A DNA stretch of 42,336 bases. Origin: Clostridium lacusfryxellense (GTDB lineage Bacteria > Bacillota > Clostridia > Clostridiales > Clostridiaceae). Both the position numbers and the translations under genes were made by a program. Below, piece after piece: positions 1-7,511 of the stretch (the stretch's first letter is position 1; each line of letters starts with the position of its first letter). The notes beneath the pieces are model-generated. The model saw only the letters and a program-made list of their open reading frames with translations, was not told the origin of the DNA and did no database searches. The stretch spans positions 1-42,336 of the forward strand of contig NZ_JAHLEB010000047.1 of assembly GCF_018861735.1 (NCBI RefSeq), read 5' to 3'.

Positions 1-1592
1 GTGCCCTTGGCCTTGCAACACCTACAGCAATAATGGTGGGAACGGGAAAAGGTGCAGAGTATGGAGTACTTATAAAAAGTGGTACAGCGCTTGAAACTGC
101 ACATAAAATTCAAACTATAGTATTTGATAAGACAGGAACACTTACGCAGGGAAAACCAAAAGTAACAGATATAGTTACTTTAGATGGTATTTCACAGGAA
201 TTCTTACTTCAAATAGCAGCCTCTGCAGAAAAAGGATCTGAGCATCCATTAGGTGAGGCTATAGTTAAGGATGCAGAAGAAAAATCAATAGAACTTAAGA
301 AGGTCGGTAGATTTAAAGCTATACCTGGTTATGGAATAGAAGTTAGTATAGATGATAATAAAATAATACTAGGAAATAGAAAACTTATGATAGAGCGCGA
401 AATTTCTTTAGAAGAATTAGAAGATGTTTCAAACAGACTAGCTGAAGAAGGCAAGACTCCGATGTATATTGCCATAGAAAATAAGTTAAGTGGAATCATT
501 GCAGTTGCAGACACTGTTAAAGAAAATAGTAAAAAAGCTATAGAAAGACTTCATAACATGGGAATAGAAGTTGCCATGATAACTGGTGATAACAAAAGGA
601 CTGCAGCAGCTATCGGAAGGCAAGTTGGCATTGATAGAATATTCGCTGAAGTTCTACCTGAGGATAAGGCAAATGAAGTTAAAAAACTTCAAGCAGAAGG
701 TAAAAAGGTTGCTATGGTTGGGGATGGAATTAATGATGCACCTGCACTTGCTCAAGCTGATATTGGTATAGCTATAGGATCAGGTACAGACGTTGCAATG
801 GAATCGGCGGACATAGTTCTCATGAGAAGCGATTTAATGGACGTACCTACAGCTCTACAATTAAGTAAAGAAACTATTACAAACATAAAGCAAAATTTAT
901 TTTGGGCGTTTGGTTACAATATATTAGGAATACCAGTAGCAATGGGAGTATTACACTTATTTGGAGGTCCACTTCTAAATCCTATTATCGCGGCCCTTGC
1001 AATGAGTTTTAGTTCAGTTTCCGTATTAACAAATGCCCTGCGCTTAAAAGGCTTTAAACCAAAAGGATCTGTCGGTGGTGAAACAAACATGTTAAAAAGA
1101 GTAATTTCAAGGTATTTAGTTTATATCATGTACTTCTTAGGTGTAGGAATGGTATCCAGTGGAATAGTATTGATGCCATTTAATAAGACTAGATATGGAA
1201 CAATATTAGTAATAGGTTTGTTACTATTTAGCACAGGCTCATTTATCAATGAAGTAATAATAGATAAAAAGCATTTATCCCTTAAAGAAAGTATAAAGCT
1301 AGTAATAGTTTCACTTACTTTAGCTATAGGAATAGGTATGATTAGTGGTGGTATTGCTCATTTTAAAGAAAGTCCAGTTTACGTATCATATTTAATACCT
1401 ATTGGAATAATGGTATCTCTTATTAGTTTTAAGGTAAAAAATGACTTTGAGCTAACTAGAAAACAATATACAAAATTAATTATAATTTTTCTTGTAATTG
1501 CAATCGCGTTGTACATTATTTTATCTATTAGTGCTAATGCTATGTTGATAAATACAGTACCTGGTGGAGATATATTTAAAAAGCATATGTAA
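1..1592 (+). CDS. copA: Copper-translocating P-type ATPase, C-terminal part, with extra membrane domain
   Basis: The gene is cut by the left edge. The reading frame is open from base 3, and bases 1-2 fit the last Cys of the CPC metal-binding motif, followed by ALGLATPTA. Seen downstream are the phosphorylation motif DKTGTLT (nt 126-146), the SEHPLG motif typical of P1B ATPases, MITGDN (from nt 576) and GDGINDAP (from nt 720), then the last two transport helices. This family exports Cu(I) from the cytoplasm using ATP. Normal CopA ends soon after the [12 protein letters not shown] segment (about nt 1060). Here about 175 further residues follow, with roughly five hydrophobic segments, so the protein carries an added membrane domain of unknown role. 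The adjacent CopZ-like gene supports copper as substrate. The ATG at 33 is internal, not a start. Confidence 0.93.
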   Translation, partial: ALGLATPTAIMVGTGKGAEYGVLIKSGTALETAHKIQTIVFDKTGTLTQGKPKVTDIVTLDGISQEFLLQIAASAEKGSEHPLGEAIVKDAEEKSIELKKVGRFKAIPGYGIEVSIDDNKIILGNRKLMIEREISLEELEDVSNRLAEEGKTPMYIAIENKLSGIIAVADTVKENSKKAIERLHNMGIEVAMITGDNKRTAAAIGRQVGIDRIFAEVLPEDKANEVKKLQAEGKKVAMVGDGINDAPALAQADIGIAIGSGTDVAMESADIVLMRSDLMDVPTALQLSKETITNIKQNLFWAFGYNILGIPVAMGVLHLFGGPLLNPIIAALAMSFSSVSVLTNALRLKGFKPKGSVGGETNMLKRVISRYLVYIMYFLGVGMVSSGIVLMPFNKTRYGTILVIGLLLFSTGSFINEVIIDKKHLSLKESIKLVIVSLTLAIGIGMISGGIAHFKESPVYVSYLIPIGIMVSLISFKVKNDFELTRKQYTKLIIIFLVIAIALYIILSISANAMLINTVPGGDIFKKHM

Positions 1593-1681
1593 ATATATAT
1601 TTTACACTAAAGATTAATAATAATTATTATATACAATTTAAGATAAAATTTAAAAAACATAAGTTGAAGGGAGAAATTAAA

Positions 1682-1894
1682 ATGAAAAAGAAAATATTAG
1701 TAGAAGGTATGAGCTGTGGACATTGCTCTAATCATGTTAGCGAGGCTCTAAAGGACATTGGAGCAAAAGATGTGGAGGTAAGTCTCGATAAAAAACTTGC
1801 TACTGCTGAAATAAGTGAAGATATTACTGATGAAGCTATTAAGGTAGCTATTGAAGACGCTGGATATGATGTTGTAGGAATACAAAAAGCATAA
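1682..1894 (+). CDS. copZ: CopZ-like copper chaperone (HMA domain)
   Basis: A 70-residue protein that is one complete heavy-metal-associated domain, with GMSCGHC (the MxCxxC copper site) near the N-terminus and the closing GYDV motif. Such proteins carry Cu(I) in the cytoplasm to CopA-type ATPases. The start is the ATG at 1682, with a GAAGGGAG ribosome site ending about 9 bases upstream; an in-frame TTG at 1664 has no ribosome site. It lies 90 bases after the ATPase in the same direction, as in many copA-copZ operons, and is followed by a hairpin terminator. No copper-responsive CsoR/CopY gene is seen in the window; one could lie upstream of the left edge. Confidence 0.93.
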   Translation: MKKKILVEGMSCGHCSNHVSEALKDIGAKDVEVSLDKKLATAEISEDITDEAIKVAIEDAGYDVVGIQKA

Positions 1895-1966
1895 ACAGAA
1901 ACAATTATTAAATTGAAACATACAAATGGTACCTATTTGATTGGAAGAATAAATTCAATAATATTT

Positions 1967-2004
1967 AAAAGCTCTGAGGTACGCCTTAGGGCTTTTAATT
2001 TTTT
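1967..2004 (+). terminator. Rho-independent terminator after copZ
   Basis: AAAAGCTCTGAGG and CCTTAGGGCTTTT form a 13-pair stem (some G-U) around a TACG loop, followed by a T-rich run. It closes the copA-copZ unit. Confidence 0.8.
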
Positions 2005-2170
2005 AACTAAATTTACAAATATTAAAGGAAATGAAAATTTAATGTTAAAATTAGTAGGGATATTAAAATTATTGTGATATTAAAGCACGGTTATAATAAA
2101 TATTATCTACATGACTGTTGAATCAACAAGTTAGATGACAAAAATACAAGTTAAAGAAGGAGATGAACAT

Positions 2171-2296
2171 ATGGCTTTACTAAACTTAAAGAAATATCAC
2201 ATGCTAGCATTATTTATAATAAATAGATTATTCTTTATGTATTGCAACATAGAACTATTTGTTACCTACAATACATTTAAATTAGGTAAAGAATAA
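2171..2296 (+). CDS. Small hypothetical protein, 41 aa
   Basis: A short frame beginning ATG at 2171 with a good AAGGAGA ribosome site about 7 bases upstream, ending at TAA 2294-2296. The product starts MALLNLKKYH and has a hydrophobic middle (LALFIINRLFFMY), so it could be a small membrane peptide. I do not recognise it. It points toward a minus-strand terminator and gene remnant just downstream. The ribosome site is the only positive evidence; the frame could be the truncated start of a lost gene. Confidence 0.3.
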   Translation: MALLNLKKYHMLALFIINRLFFMYCNIELFVTYNTFKLGKE

Positions 2297-2297
2297 A

Positions 2298-2338
2298 AAA
2301 GGATCTGAAGCTAGATTTCTCTAACCTCAGGTCTTAAA
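2298..2338 (-). terminator. Minus-strand terminator
   Basis: Read on the minus strand, GACCTGAGG and CTTCAGATC form a 9-pair stem with one mismatch, followed by CTTTTTTATTCTTT. It ends transcripts from the minus-strand remnant and probably the amidase gene. Confidence 0.55.
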
Positions 2339-2339
2339 A

Positions 2340-2477
2340 TTATCGTACTGCTATGGTTACAGCATCTCCATTAGTCGCTGACCCTGTTGCTTTTACTAGT
2401 GCCTCTTGGTCATAACTTAAAAGTGTTACAGCTGTGTCTTGTGACTTTTTCTTAAATACTTTTACTAACTCTTGTAT
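2340..2477 (-). pseudogene. Remnant of a minus-strand coding sequence, C-terminal 45 codons
   Basis: An open stretch of 45 codons ends at TAA (2342-2340) and begins directly after an in-frame stop, with no start codon or ribosome site. The translation (SQDTAVTLLSYDQEALVKAT and GSATNGDAVTIAVR) reads like real protein and ends just before a terminator in the correct direction. I cannot name the family. It lies 76 bases downstream of the amidase gene in the same direction, so it may be the 3' end of a decayed partner gene. Confidence 0.35.
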
Positions 2478-2553
2478 CTAATTACTAATAACCATTTTGC
2501 TAAAGAGCAGTCTTATTAATATAGGTGGTTTTTCATAAAGATCCCTTAAAGTT

Positions 2554-3447
2554 TTATTTAATATAATCAATACTTACATATCCACCATTATCTCCAAAAT
2601 AAATATTATACATATTCCCGACTTTTTTAGCTATTTTCACTTTAGTTCCTTTATTTAATTTTCCTATTATAGCAGAGTTTGAAACTGCAGTTTTTCTAAC
2701 ATTTAATATGCTTGCGGTAACGGTGCCAATTGTTAATGTTGCAGCTACAGAATATACATTTTGACCTTTTGAATTAAACAAGCTATATCCTGGATGACTA
2801 TTTGCATAAGCTTTTGCAATTGCTAAATCGGAAAAAGCTCCTATTTGACTTGTTGCATCTGCCCAGGTTTTTCTAACTTTATACATTTCTCCTGGAGCAA
2901 TAACTTTTACAGGAGTTTCAACTGGAGTTACTTTTATAGCTCCTATTAAAGCCTCTACTATAGCTTTTGCAATATTCTTATATCCTATTTTAAGATAATG
3001 ATTAGCATCTGCGGTATCTACAAAACAAACCTCAATTAACATAGATTTTGCTTTAGTTTTTCTGATTACATAAAGACCTTTGCCATCCTTAACCCCTCTA
3101 TTTCTAAACCCTAATTTGGTTATATTAGAGCATACATCTATTGCATCTTGATATTGTCTGCCACCATACGTGTAGGCTTCTACACCTTGACCGCCACCGG
3201 CATTAAAATGAATTGATATAAACCAATCCAATTCTTGCCTATTTGCCTGATCCATGATTAAAGATAGACTTTGTGAAACCGAATTGGCATAATCTACAGT
3301 GCAATTAATAGCACTGTGTCCTGCCTCTTTTAATAGTTTTCTTACCTCAGCTCCTACTAATCTTGTGTGTTCTCCTTCTTTTATAATACCTACTGCTCCT
3401 GTACCATAACCTTTTATTGTGTGACCATCATTTACACCTATATTCAT
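2554..3447 (-). CDS. N-acetylmuramoyl-L-alanine amidase (Amidase_3) with SPOR-like and SH3 domains
   Basis: A 297-residue zinc amidase that cleaves the bond between muramic acid and the L-alanine of peptidoglycan stem peptides. Residues about 2-170 match Amidase_3: VNDGHT holds the first zinc His, SIHFNA the second, and LIEVCFVD the catalytic Glu. Residues about 188-236 (YKVRKTWADATSQIGAF) resemble a SPOR-type repeat, and residues about 244-297 (ILNVRKTAVSN to YVSIDYIK) an SH3_3 wall-binding domain. No signal peptide is visible, which fits a phage-type endolysin or an autolysin released by holin or lysis. The start is ATG at 3447, 9 bases from a GGAGGT site; a TTG one codon upstream is less well placed. 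The opposite-facing holin-like gene at 4071 suggests a prophage-derived lysis patch. Confidence 0.9.
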   Translation of the reverse strand: MNIGVNDGHTIKGYGTGAVGIIKEGEHTRLVGAEVRKLLKEAGHSAINCTVDYANSVSQSLSLIMDQANRQELDWFISIHFNAGGGQGVEAYTYGGRQYQDAIDVCSNITKLGFRNRGVKDGKGLYVIRKTKAKSMLIEVCFVDTADANHYLKIGYKNIAKAIVEALIGAIKVTPVETPVKVIAPGEMYKVRKTWADATSQIGAFSDLAIAKAYANSHPGYSLFNSKGQNVYSVAATLTIGTVTASILNVRKTAVSNSAIIGKLNKGTKVKIAKKVGNMYNIYFGDNGGYVSIDYIK

Positions 3448-3462
3448 CAATAATTTACCTCC

Positions 3463-4070
3463 ATTTATTTAACATACATTTTTAGTCCCTATATATTATA
3501 TTAAGCTTGTATATATTTGATCCTTTCTGTAAGCAACAAAAGTAATGTTAAGATGCTGATAAAAGTACCTGAACTGCCGAATATACATAAACAGGTAAAA
3601 TGTCGTTGCATCCTAGATGGTGGGTTGCGACAACCAGTATTCAAGGGATGCTATATATGGAATTTCAGAAAGGGTAACTCTTATTGATAGTCAAACAAAA
3701 GGGATTAATTATCTAAAAAATTCCTTAATTGGTAAAAAGTCTTCGTCTTCTGTGTTGTTGTTCTCATATACTACTATTCCCTAAAAGTTGCTTTTATTTT
3801 AAATAGTTATATCATGCCTTGTATCAATATGTAAATTATATTACATGGTAGATAGGGCTATGGGGTTGTATTTATCTTATTATAATTCGTTTAAGCTCTA
3901 CTTTTCAGTGATACTTAACACAAATATAGACAAGCTTCATATTATATTTTGAAATCATCAATCTAAAAGATTTCATATGCCCATTAATAGAACGTTTCGC
4001 AGTAATTTTATTCCTAAATACTGAGTGCACAGATTTAAACTTCCACTAAAGCATAAGTATAGTTAAGGAG
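3463..4070. other. Intergenic stretch, mostly decayed sequence
   Basis: About 600 bases with no convincing gene. A 44-codon plus-strand frame (3553-3687) and a roughly 40-codon minus-strand frame near 3915-4040 read somewhat like protein but lack ribosome sites. They may be remnants of lost phage or transposon genes. The promoters of the divergent amidase and holin-like genes should lie here, but I see no consensus pair. Confidence 0.4.
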
Positions 4071-4469
4071 GTGTTTAAGCTGGAGCCACTAGAGAAATGT
4101 CAATGCGAGATAGAAAATATTGAGAAACAAATGAACATTCACTTTGAATATATAGATAGGATGATAGTTGCAGAAACAAAACGTATAGATGCTAATAGAG
4201 CTATTGATACAAATGCAGTATTACTTGCTAATGATAAAGCTATAGCTCAAGCCTCAGTCCTAGCAAGTCAGGTTGTATCTTCAGAGGTAGCACTTAGAAG
4301 TCTAGTCGAAAATATTAATAATCAGATAGATGAAAGATTAACTGTGTTAGAAAAGAGCAGATATGAAAATGAGGGCAGAAAAGGGTTATCATCATCTTTG
4401 TTAATGATGATTGCAGGTAGTATAGGCGGGTTAATTGTATTTATAGTTCAGAAACTGATAAACTTATAA
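4071..4469 (+). CDS. Holin-like / phage-type small protein with coiled coil and C-terminal membrane helix
   Basis: A protein of up to 132 residues. It begins with a charged helical region (EKCQCEIENIEKQMNIHFEYI), continues with a long amphipathic helix rich in Ala, Asn and Glu (residues about 45-100), and ends with one membrane helix (SSLLMMIAGSIGGLIVFIVQ). This layout matches a group of phage proteins found near lysis genes (coiled coil plus C-terminal anchor, XhlA/BhlA-like in shape), but I cannot name the family. The start is odd: a GTG at 4071 is only one base from AAGGAG, while an in-frame CTG at 4080 is correctly spaced. No ATG is available near the N-terminus. A large hairpin follows. 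Confidence 0.6.
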   Translation: MFKLEPLEKCQCEIENIEKQMNIHFEYIDRMIVAETKRIDANRAIDTNAVLLANDKAIAQASVLASQVVSSEVALRSLVENINNQIDERLTVLEKSRYENEGRKGLSSSLLMMIAGSIGGLIVFIVQKLINL

Positions 4470-4537
4470 TGATATTAATATATTTAATTTTATTATATCT
4501 AAAAATAATAACGAATGTAGCACAATGTTAATAATAT

Positions 4538-4595
4538 GCTCCCCTTAGTGACAGATTAAATAATAAAAATCTGTTGCTAAAAGGAGAGCGGTTTT
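4538..4595 (+). terminator. Long imperfect hairpin after the holin-like gene
   Basis: Two arms of about 20 bases, beginning GCTCCCCTTAGTGACAGATT and ending in GGAGAGC, pair with few mismatches around an A-rich loop, followed by GGTTTTA. It probably ends transcription. The T tract is weak, so a structured RNA remnant is an alternative. Confidence 0.5.
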
Positions 4596-4894
4596 ATGTC
4601 GTAGTAAAATTAAGTGGGAATAAATGTTAAGATAAATTAATGTAAAATTATAGATAAATATACAATAAAATTTAAATTGATGTTTACAATTTGGGTAATA
4701 AGAATATAATTATAAGTGTACGAACAAATTATGGAATATAGTATAAATGTTAAATTGCTTGTATAAGGATGCATTTATATTGCCAGAAGAATAAATGGCA
4801 ATATTGTTTCTATGCACAAAATTGAGACAAGCATTAAACTAGATTACTTTAAAAGATTAAGAGATAAGTTAAATAGAGAGGATTGATTAGACCT
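4596..4894. promoter_or_regulatory. Upstream region of the first ice-binding gene
   Basis: About 300 AT-rich bases with no gene. The final AGAGAGGATTGATTA before the ATG is repeated almost exactly before the second ice-binding gene (about 7492-7506), so the ribosome-binding region was copied along with the gene. I see no clear consensus promoter. Confidence 0.35.
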
Positions 4895-6634
4895 ATGAAA
4901 AAAATTATTAAAATAAAACCATTATTACTTTCGGTATTGCTGGTAGTTATGATGGCACCACCTACAAAAATTATGGCAGCAGAGGACACCGTAAACCTTG
5001 GAACAACCTCTACATTTGCGGTTTTAGCTGGATCCACAATTACCAATACAGGAAAGACGACAATTAGTGGAAAGGCCGGTGGAGAGGTTGACGGAAATGT
5101 AGGGGGAGATGTGGGACTGTATCCGGGGACTGCATTCACTGGTGATGCGGATGTAACAATAAATGATGGAAATCCACATATAAAAGATTATGCTGCAATG
5201 AAAGCTCAGAAAGATCTTATAACCGCATATGATGATGCTGCAGGTAGAACTCCTACCAAAACAATTCCAGCTGAGCTTGGTGGTCAAACATTGACTCCTG
5301 GTGTTTACAAATCAGAAATTGGAAGTTTTGCGATAACTGGAGACCTAACGCTTGATGCCCAGGGTGACCCTAATGCCGTTTTTATATTTCAGGCGGATTC
5401 CTCTCTTGGAACAGCAACAGATAGTAATGTATATCTGATTAATAGTGCCCGGTTCTGCAGAACATTTTGGAAGGTAGGAAGTTCTGCAACATTAGGTGTA
5501 AACTCTAATTTTGCGGGACACATTCTCGCAATGGAATCCATAACAGCTGCTAATGGTGCGATTGTGCAAGGACAGTTGTTGGCACGAAATGGAGCGGTGA
5601 CGCTGGAAGAGAATACTATCACAAATGGGTATTGTGAAAAAGTTATTCCAGATCCACAAAAAGCTACAATTAAAATAATTAAACATGTTATTAATGATAA
5701 TGGCGGCACAAGGATTGCAAGTGATTTCAACATCCATATAAAGACTTCAGGTACTGATGTTGATTCAAGTCCAGCATCTGGAACTGAATCTGGAAAAACA
5801 TACACCGTGGATGCTGGTGATTATGTGATTAGCGAAGATAATTTTGATGGATATACTCCAAGTTATAGCGTGGATAGTGATTCTAATGGTAAAATCACTT
5901 TACAACCAGGAGATAATAAAATAGTAACAATTACGAATGATGACGTTTCACCCATACTTCATGTAATTAAATATGTTACTAATGATAATGGAGGAACAAA
6001 AATTGATTCTGATTTCAAATTGATAGTAAAGACTTCTAGTGGCAACATTGTAAGCTCAGAACCTGGAACTGACCCAACTGGAAATACCTACGTGTTAAGT
6101 GCAGGCACTTATGGAATTAGTGAAGAAGATTTTGCTGGATATAAATTAATTTATAGTGGAGATGGGGATTCTAGTGGAACTATAACTTTAAAACCAGGTG
6201 ATAACAAAACCGTGATAATTACAAATGACGATATTGCTGTCACCACACCAGTCCCAGGTGGAACAGTAGTTAATCCACCTGTTCAAGATGGAACAGTAGT
6301 TAATCCACCTGTTCAAGATGGAACAGTAGTTAATCCACCAGTCCCAGGTGGAACAGTAGTTAATCCACCTGTTCAAGATGGAACAGTGGTTACTGCACCT
6401 GTTCAAGATGGAACAGTGGTTACTGCACCTGTTCAAGATGGAACAGTAGTTAATCCACCAGTTCAGGATGGAACAATAGCTACTCCTAATGTTTCTAGTG
6501 AAGCAGTTACAACCACGGTTACAGGTGGACAGCTTCCTAAAACTTCTACTCCAATGTATGGGGTACTCCTTTTCGGTGCTGTTTTAACATTGCTCGGAGC
6601 AATAGGGTGGAGATGTAGAAAGCAGTATGAATAA
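4895..6634 (+). CDS. Cell-wall-anchored ice-binding protein (DUF3494), copy 1
   Basis: A 579-residue exported surface protein. The order is: signal peptide (residues 1-28, lysine-rich then hydrophobic, ending IMA before AEDT); DUF3494 ice-binding domain (about 30-250, with VNLGTTSTFAVLAGSTITNTG, GDVGLYPGT and LTLDAQGDPNAVFIFQ, which are hallmarks of the family); two tandem beta domains (about 256-349 and 352-445, each starting with IIKHVINDNGG or VIKYVTNDNGG); a Pro/Val-rich stalk of eight 10-residue repeats; then sorting signal LPKTS, a membrane helix and RCRKQYE. DUF3494 proteins bind ice. Here the sorting signal places that domain on the outer wall. The start chosen is ATG 4895; an in-frame TTG at 4883 touches the ribosome site. 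The stop overlaps the following sortase by 8 bases. Confidence 0.93.
   Translation: MKKIIKIKPLLLSVLLVVMMAPPTKIMAAEDTVNLGTTSTFAVLAGSTITNTGKTTISGKAGGEVDGNVGGDVGLYPGTAFTGDADVTINDGNPHIKDYAAMKAQKDLITAYDDAAGRTPTKTIPAELGGQTLTPGVYKSEIGSFAITGDLTLDAQGDPNAVFIFQADSSLGTATDSNVYLINSARFCRTFWKVGSSATLGVNSNFAGHILAMESITAANGAIVQGQLLARNGAVTLEENTITNGYCEKVIPDPQKATIKIIKHVINDNGGTRIASDFNIHIKTSGTDVDSSPASGTESGKTYTVDAGDYVISEDNFDGYTPSYSVDSDSNGKITLQPGDNKIVTITNDDVSPILHVIKYVTNDNGGTKIDSDFKLIVKTSSGNIVSSEPGTDPTGNTYVLSAGTYGISEEDFAGYKLIYSGDGDSSGTITLKPGDNKTVIITNDDIAVTTPVPGGTVVNPPVQDGTVVNPPVQDGTVVNPPVPGGTVVNPPVQDGTVVTAPVQDGTVVTAPVQDGTVVNPPVQDGTIATPNVSSEAVTTTVTGGQLPKTSTPMYGVLLFGAVLTLLGAIGWRCRKQYE
6251..6490 (+). repeat. Eight tandem 30-bp repeats coding a Pro/Val stalk
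   Basis: Eight units of exactly 30 bp start at 6251, 6281, 6311, 6341, 6371, 6401, 6431 and 6461. Each encodes a variant of VQDGTVVNPP or VPGGTVVNPP. Units are nearly identical at DNA level, including two adjacent VQDGTVVTAP units, so recent unequal exchange is likely. The second ice-binding gene lacks this array. Confidence 0.95.
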
Positions 6635-7298
6635 AGTTAAGTTATTTTTGGGAAAACTCTCATTAGGTACTGCCTTATCCCTATCATTTATGGTTTTGGG
6701 GATAGGATGTATCTTTTGGGCAATGTTTAGTATATTTGGGCAGTCTAATTATTTTGCTAAAGAAACCCCTAATAGCTATGATGTCACTACTTCTATTGTT
6801 GCAAAGAATAATGATGTGGCGAGTGGTGTCACATCAAAGGTTAAACTAGAACCAAACCCTGATGAAACCACACCTAGTAAAACTCTTTACCCAGTATATC
6901 CTAAAGATGGTGATAATATTGGAAGTTTGACGATTCCAGCTTTAAATAGAGAATTACCTATTATTCAAGGGACTGACGCAGATGATCTCAAGGAAGGTGT
7001 AGGACACTTTGCTCAAAGCGTACTTCCGGGGGAAGAAGACAATTGTGTTTTGTCTGGACATCGAGATACTGTGTTTAGAAAATTAGGAAATCTAAAGATA
7101 GGGGACCTACTGATTGTGAAAACATCGGCGGGCACCTTCACTTATAAAATTAGTGGAACGCGAATAGTTCATGAAGATGACAAAACAGTAATTGTACCCA
7201 CTGACAATGCCATACTTACTATGACAACATGTTATCCATTTAACTTTATTGGCAATGCCCCGGATAGATATATTGTCACTGCAACTTTAATAAAATAA
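6627..7298 (+). CDS. Class D-like sortase, partner of ice-binding protein 1
   Basis: A 223-residue membrane-anchored transpeptidase. It has a short basic N-terminus, one membrane helix (about residues 13-38), a linker, and a sortase core from about residue 95 (IGSLTIPALNRELPIIQGT). Catalytic residues are visible: His145 in SGHRDT, Cys202 in TMTTCYPF and Arg214 in APDRY. The TTC-Y-PF form is typical of class D sortases. These enzymes cut sorting signals and attach the protein to peptidoglycan precursors. The ATG overlaps the end of the ice-binding gene (8 bases), so translation is probably coupled, and the LPKTS protein is its likely dedicated substrate. Confidence 0.92.
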   Translation: MNKVKLFLGKLSLGTALSLSFMVLGIGCIFWAMFSIFGQSNYFAKETPNSYDVTTSIVAKNNDVASGVTSKVKLEPNPDETTPSKTLYPVYPKDGDNIGSLTIPALNRELPIIQGTDADDLKEGVGHFAQSVLPGEEDNCVLSGHRDTVFRKLGNLKIGDLLIVKTSAGTFTYKISGTRIVHEDDKTVIVPTDNAILTMTTCYPFNFIGNAPDRYIVTATLIK

Positions 7299-7302
7299 TA
7301 TG

Positions 7303-7334
7303 TTCCCTCAGACGAGAGTCTGGGGGAATTTTTA
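7303..7334 (+). terminator. Terminator after sortase 1
   Basis: TTCCCTCAGAC and GTCTGGGGGAA pair around GAGA, followed by TTTTTAATT. It separates module 1 from module 2. Confidence 0.92.
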
Positions 7335-7511
7335 ATTAAAATGAGTATAAAAACATGTACTGCATTTAAAACAATATATTATTGTAGTAATATTAATAAA
7401 ATTTGAAAATAATATATAATTATAAGCACTTTGTTAGGAGAAGAATTTATATATTGACGAAATGATAAATGGAATGATCGCTTAATGATATAGAGAGGAT
7501 TGATTATATTT

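Noticed and set aside
5389-5805. 138-codon minus-strand frame
   Set aside because: Lies fully inside the ice-binding gene, has no ribosome site and encodes no recognisable domain.
6188-6436. 82-codon minus-strand frame with repeated protein pattern
   Set aside because: It is the antisense of the 30-bp repeats in the ice-binding gene; the repeat keeps the frame open by chance.
6251-6490. Possible CRISPR array (30-bp repeats)
   Set aside because: Repeats are contiguous with no spacers and encode a regular peptide inside a surface protein.
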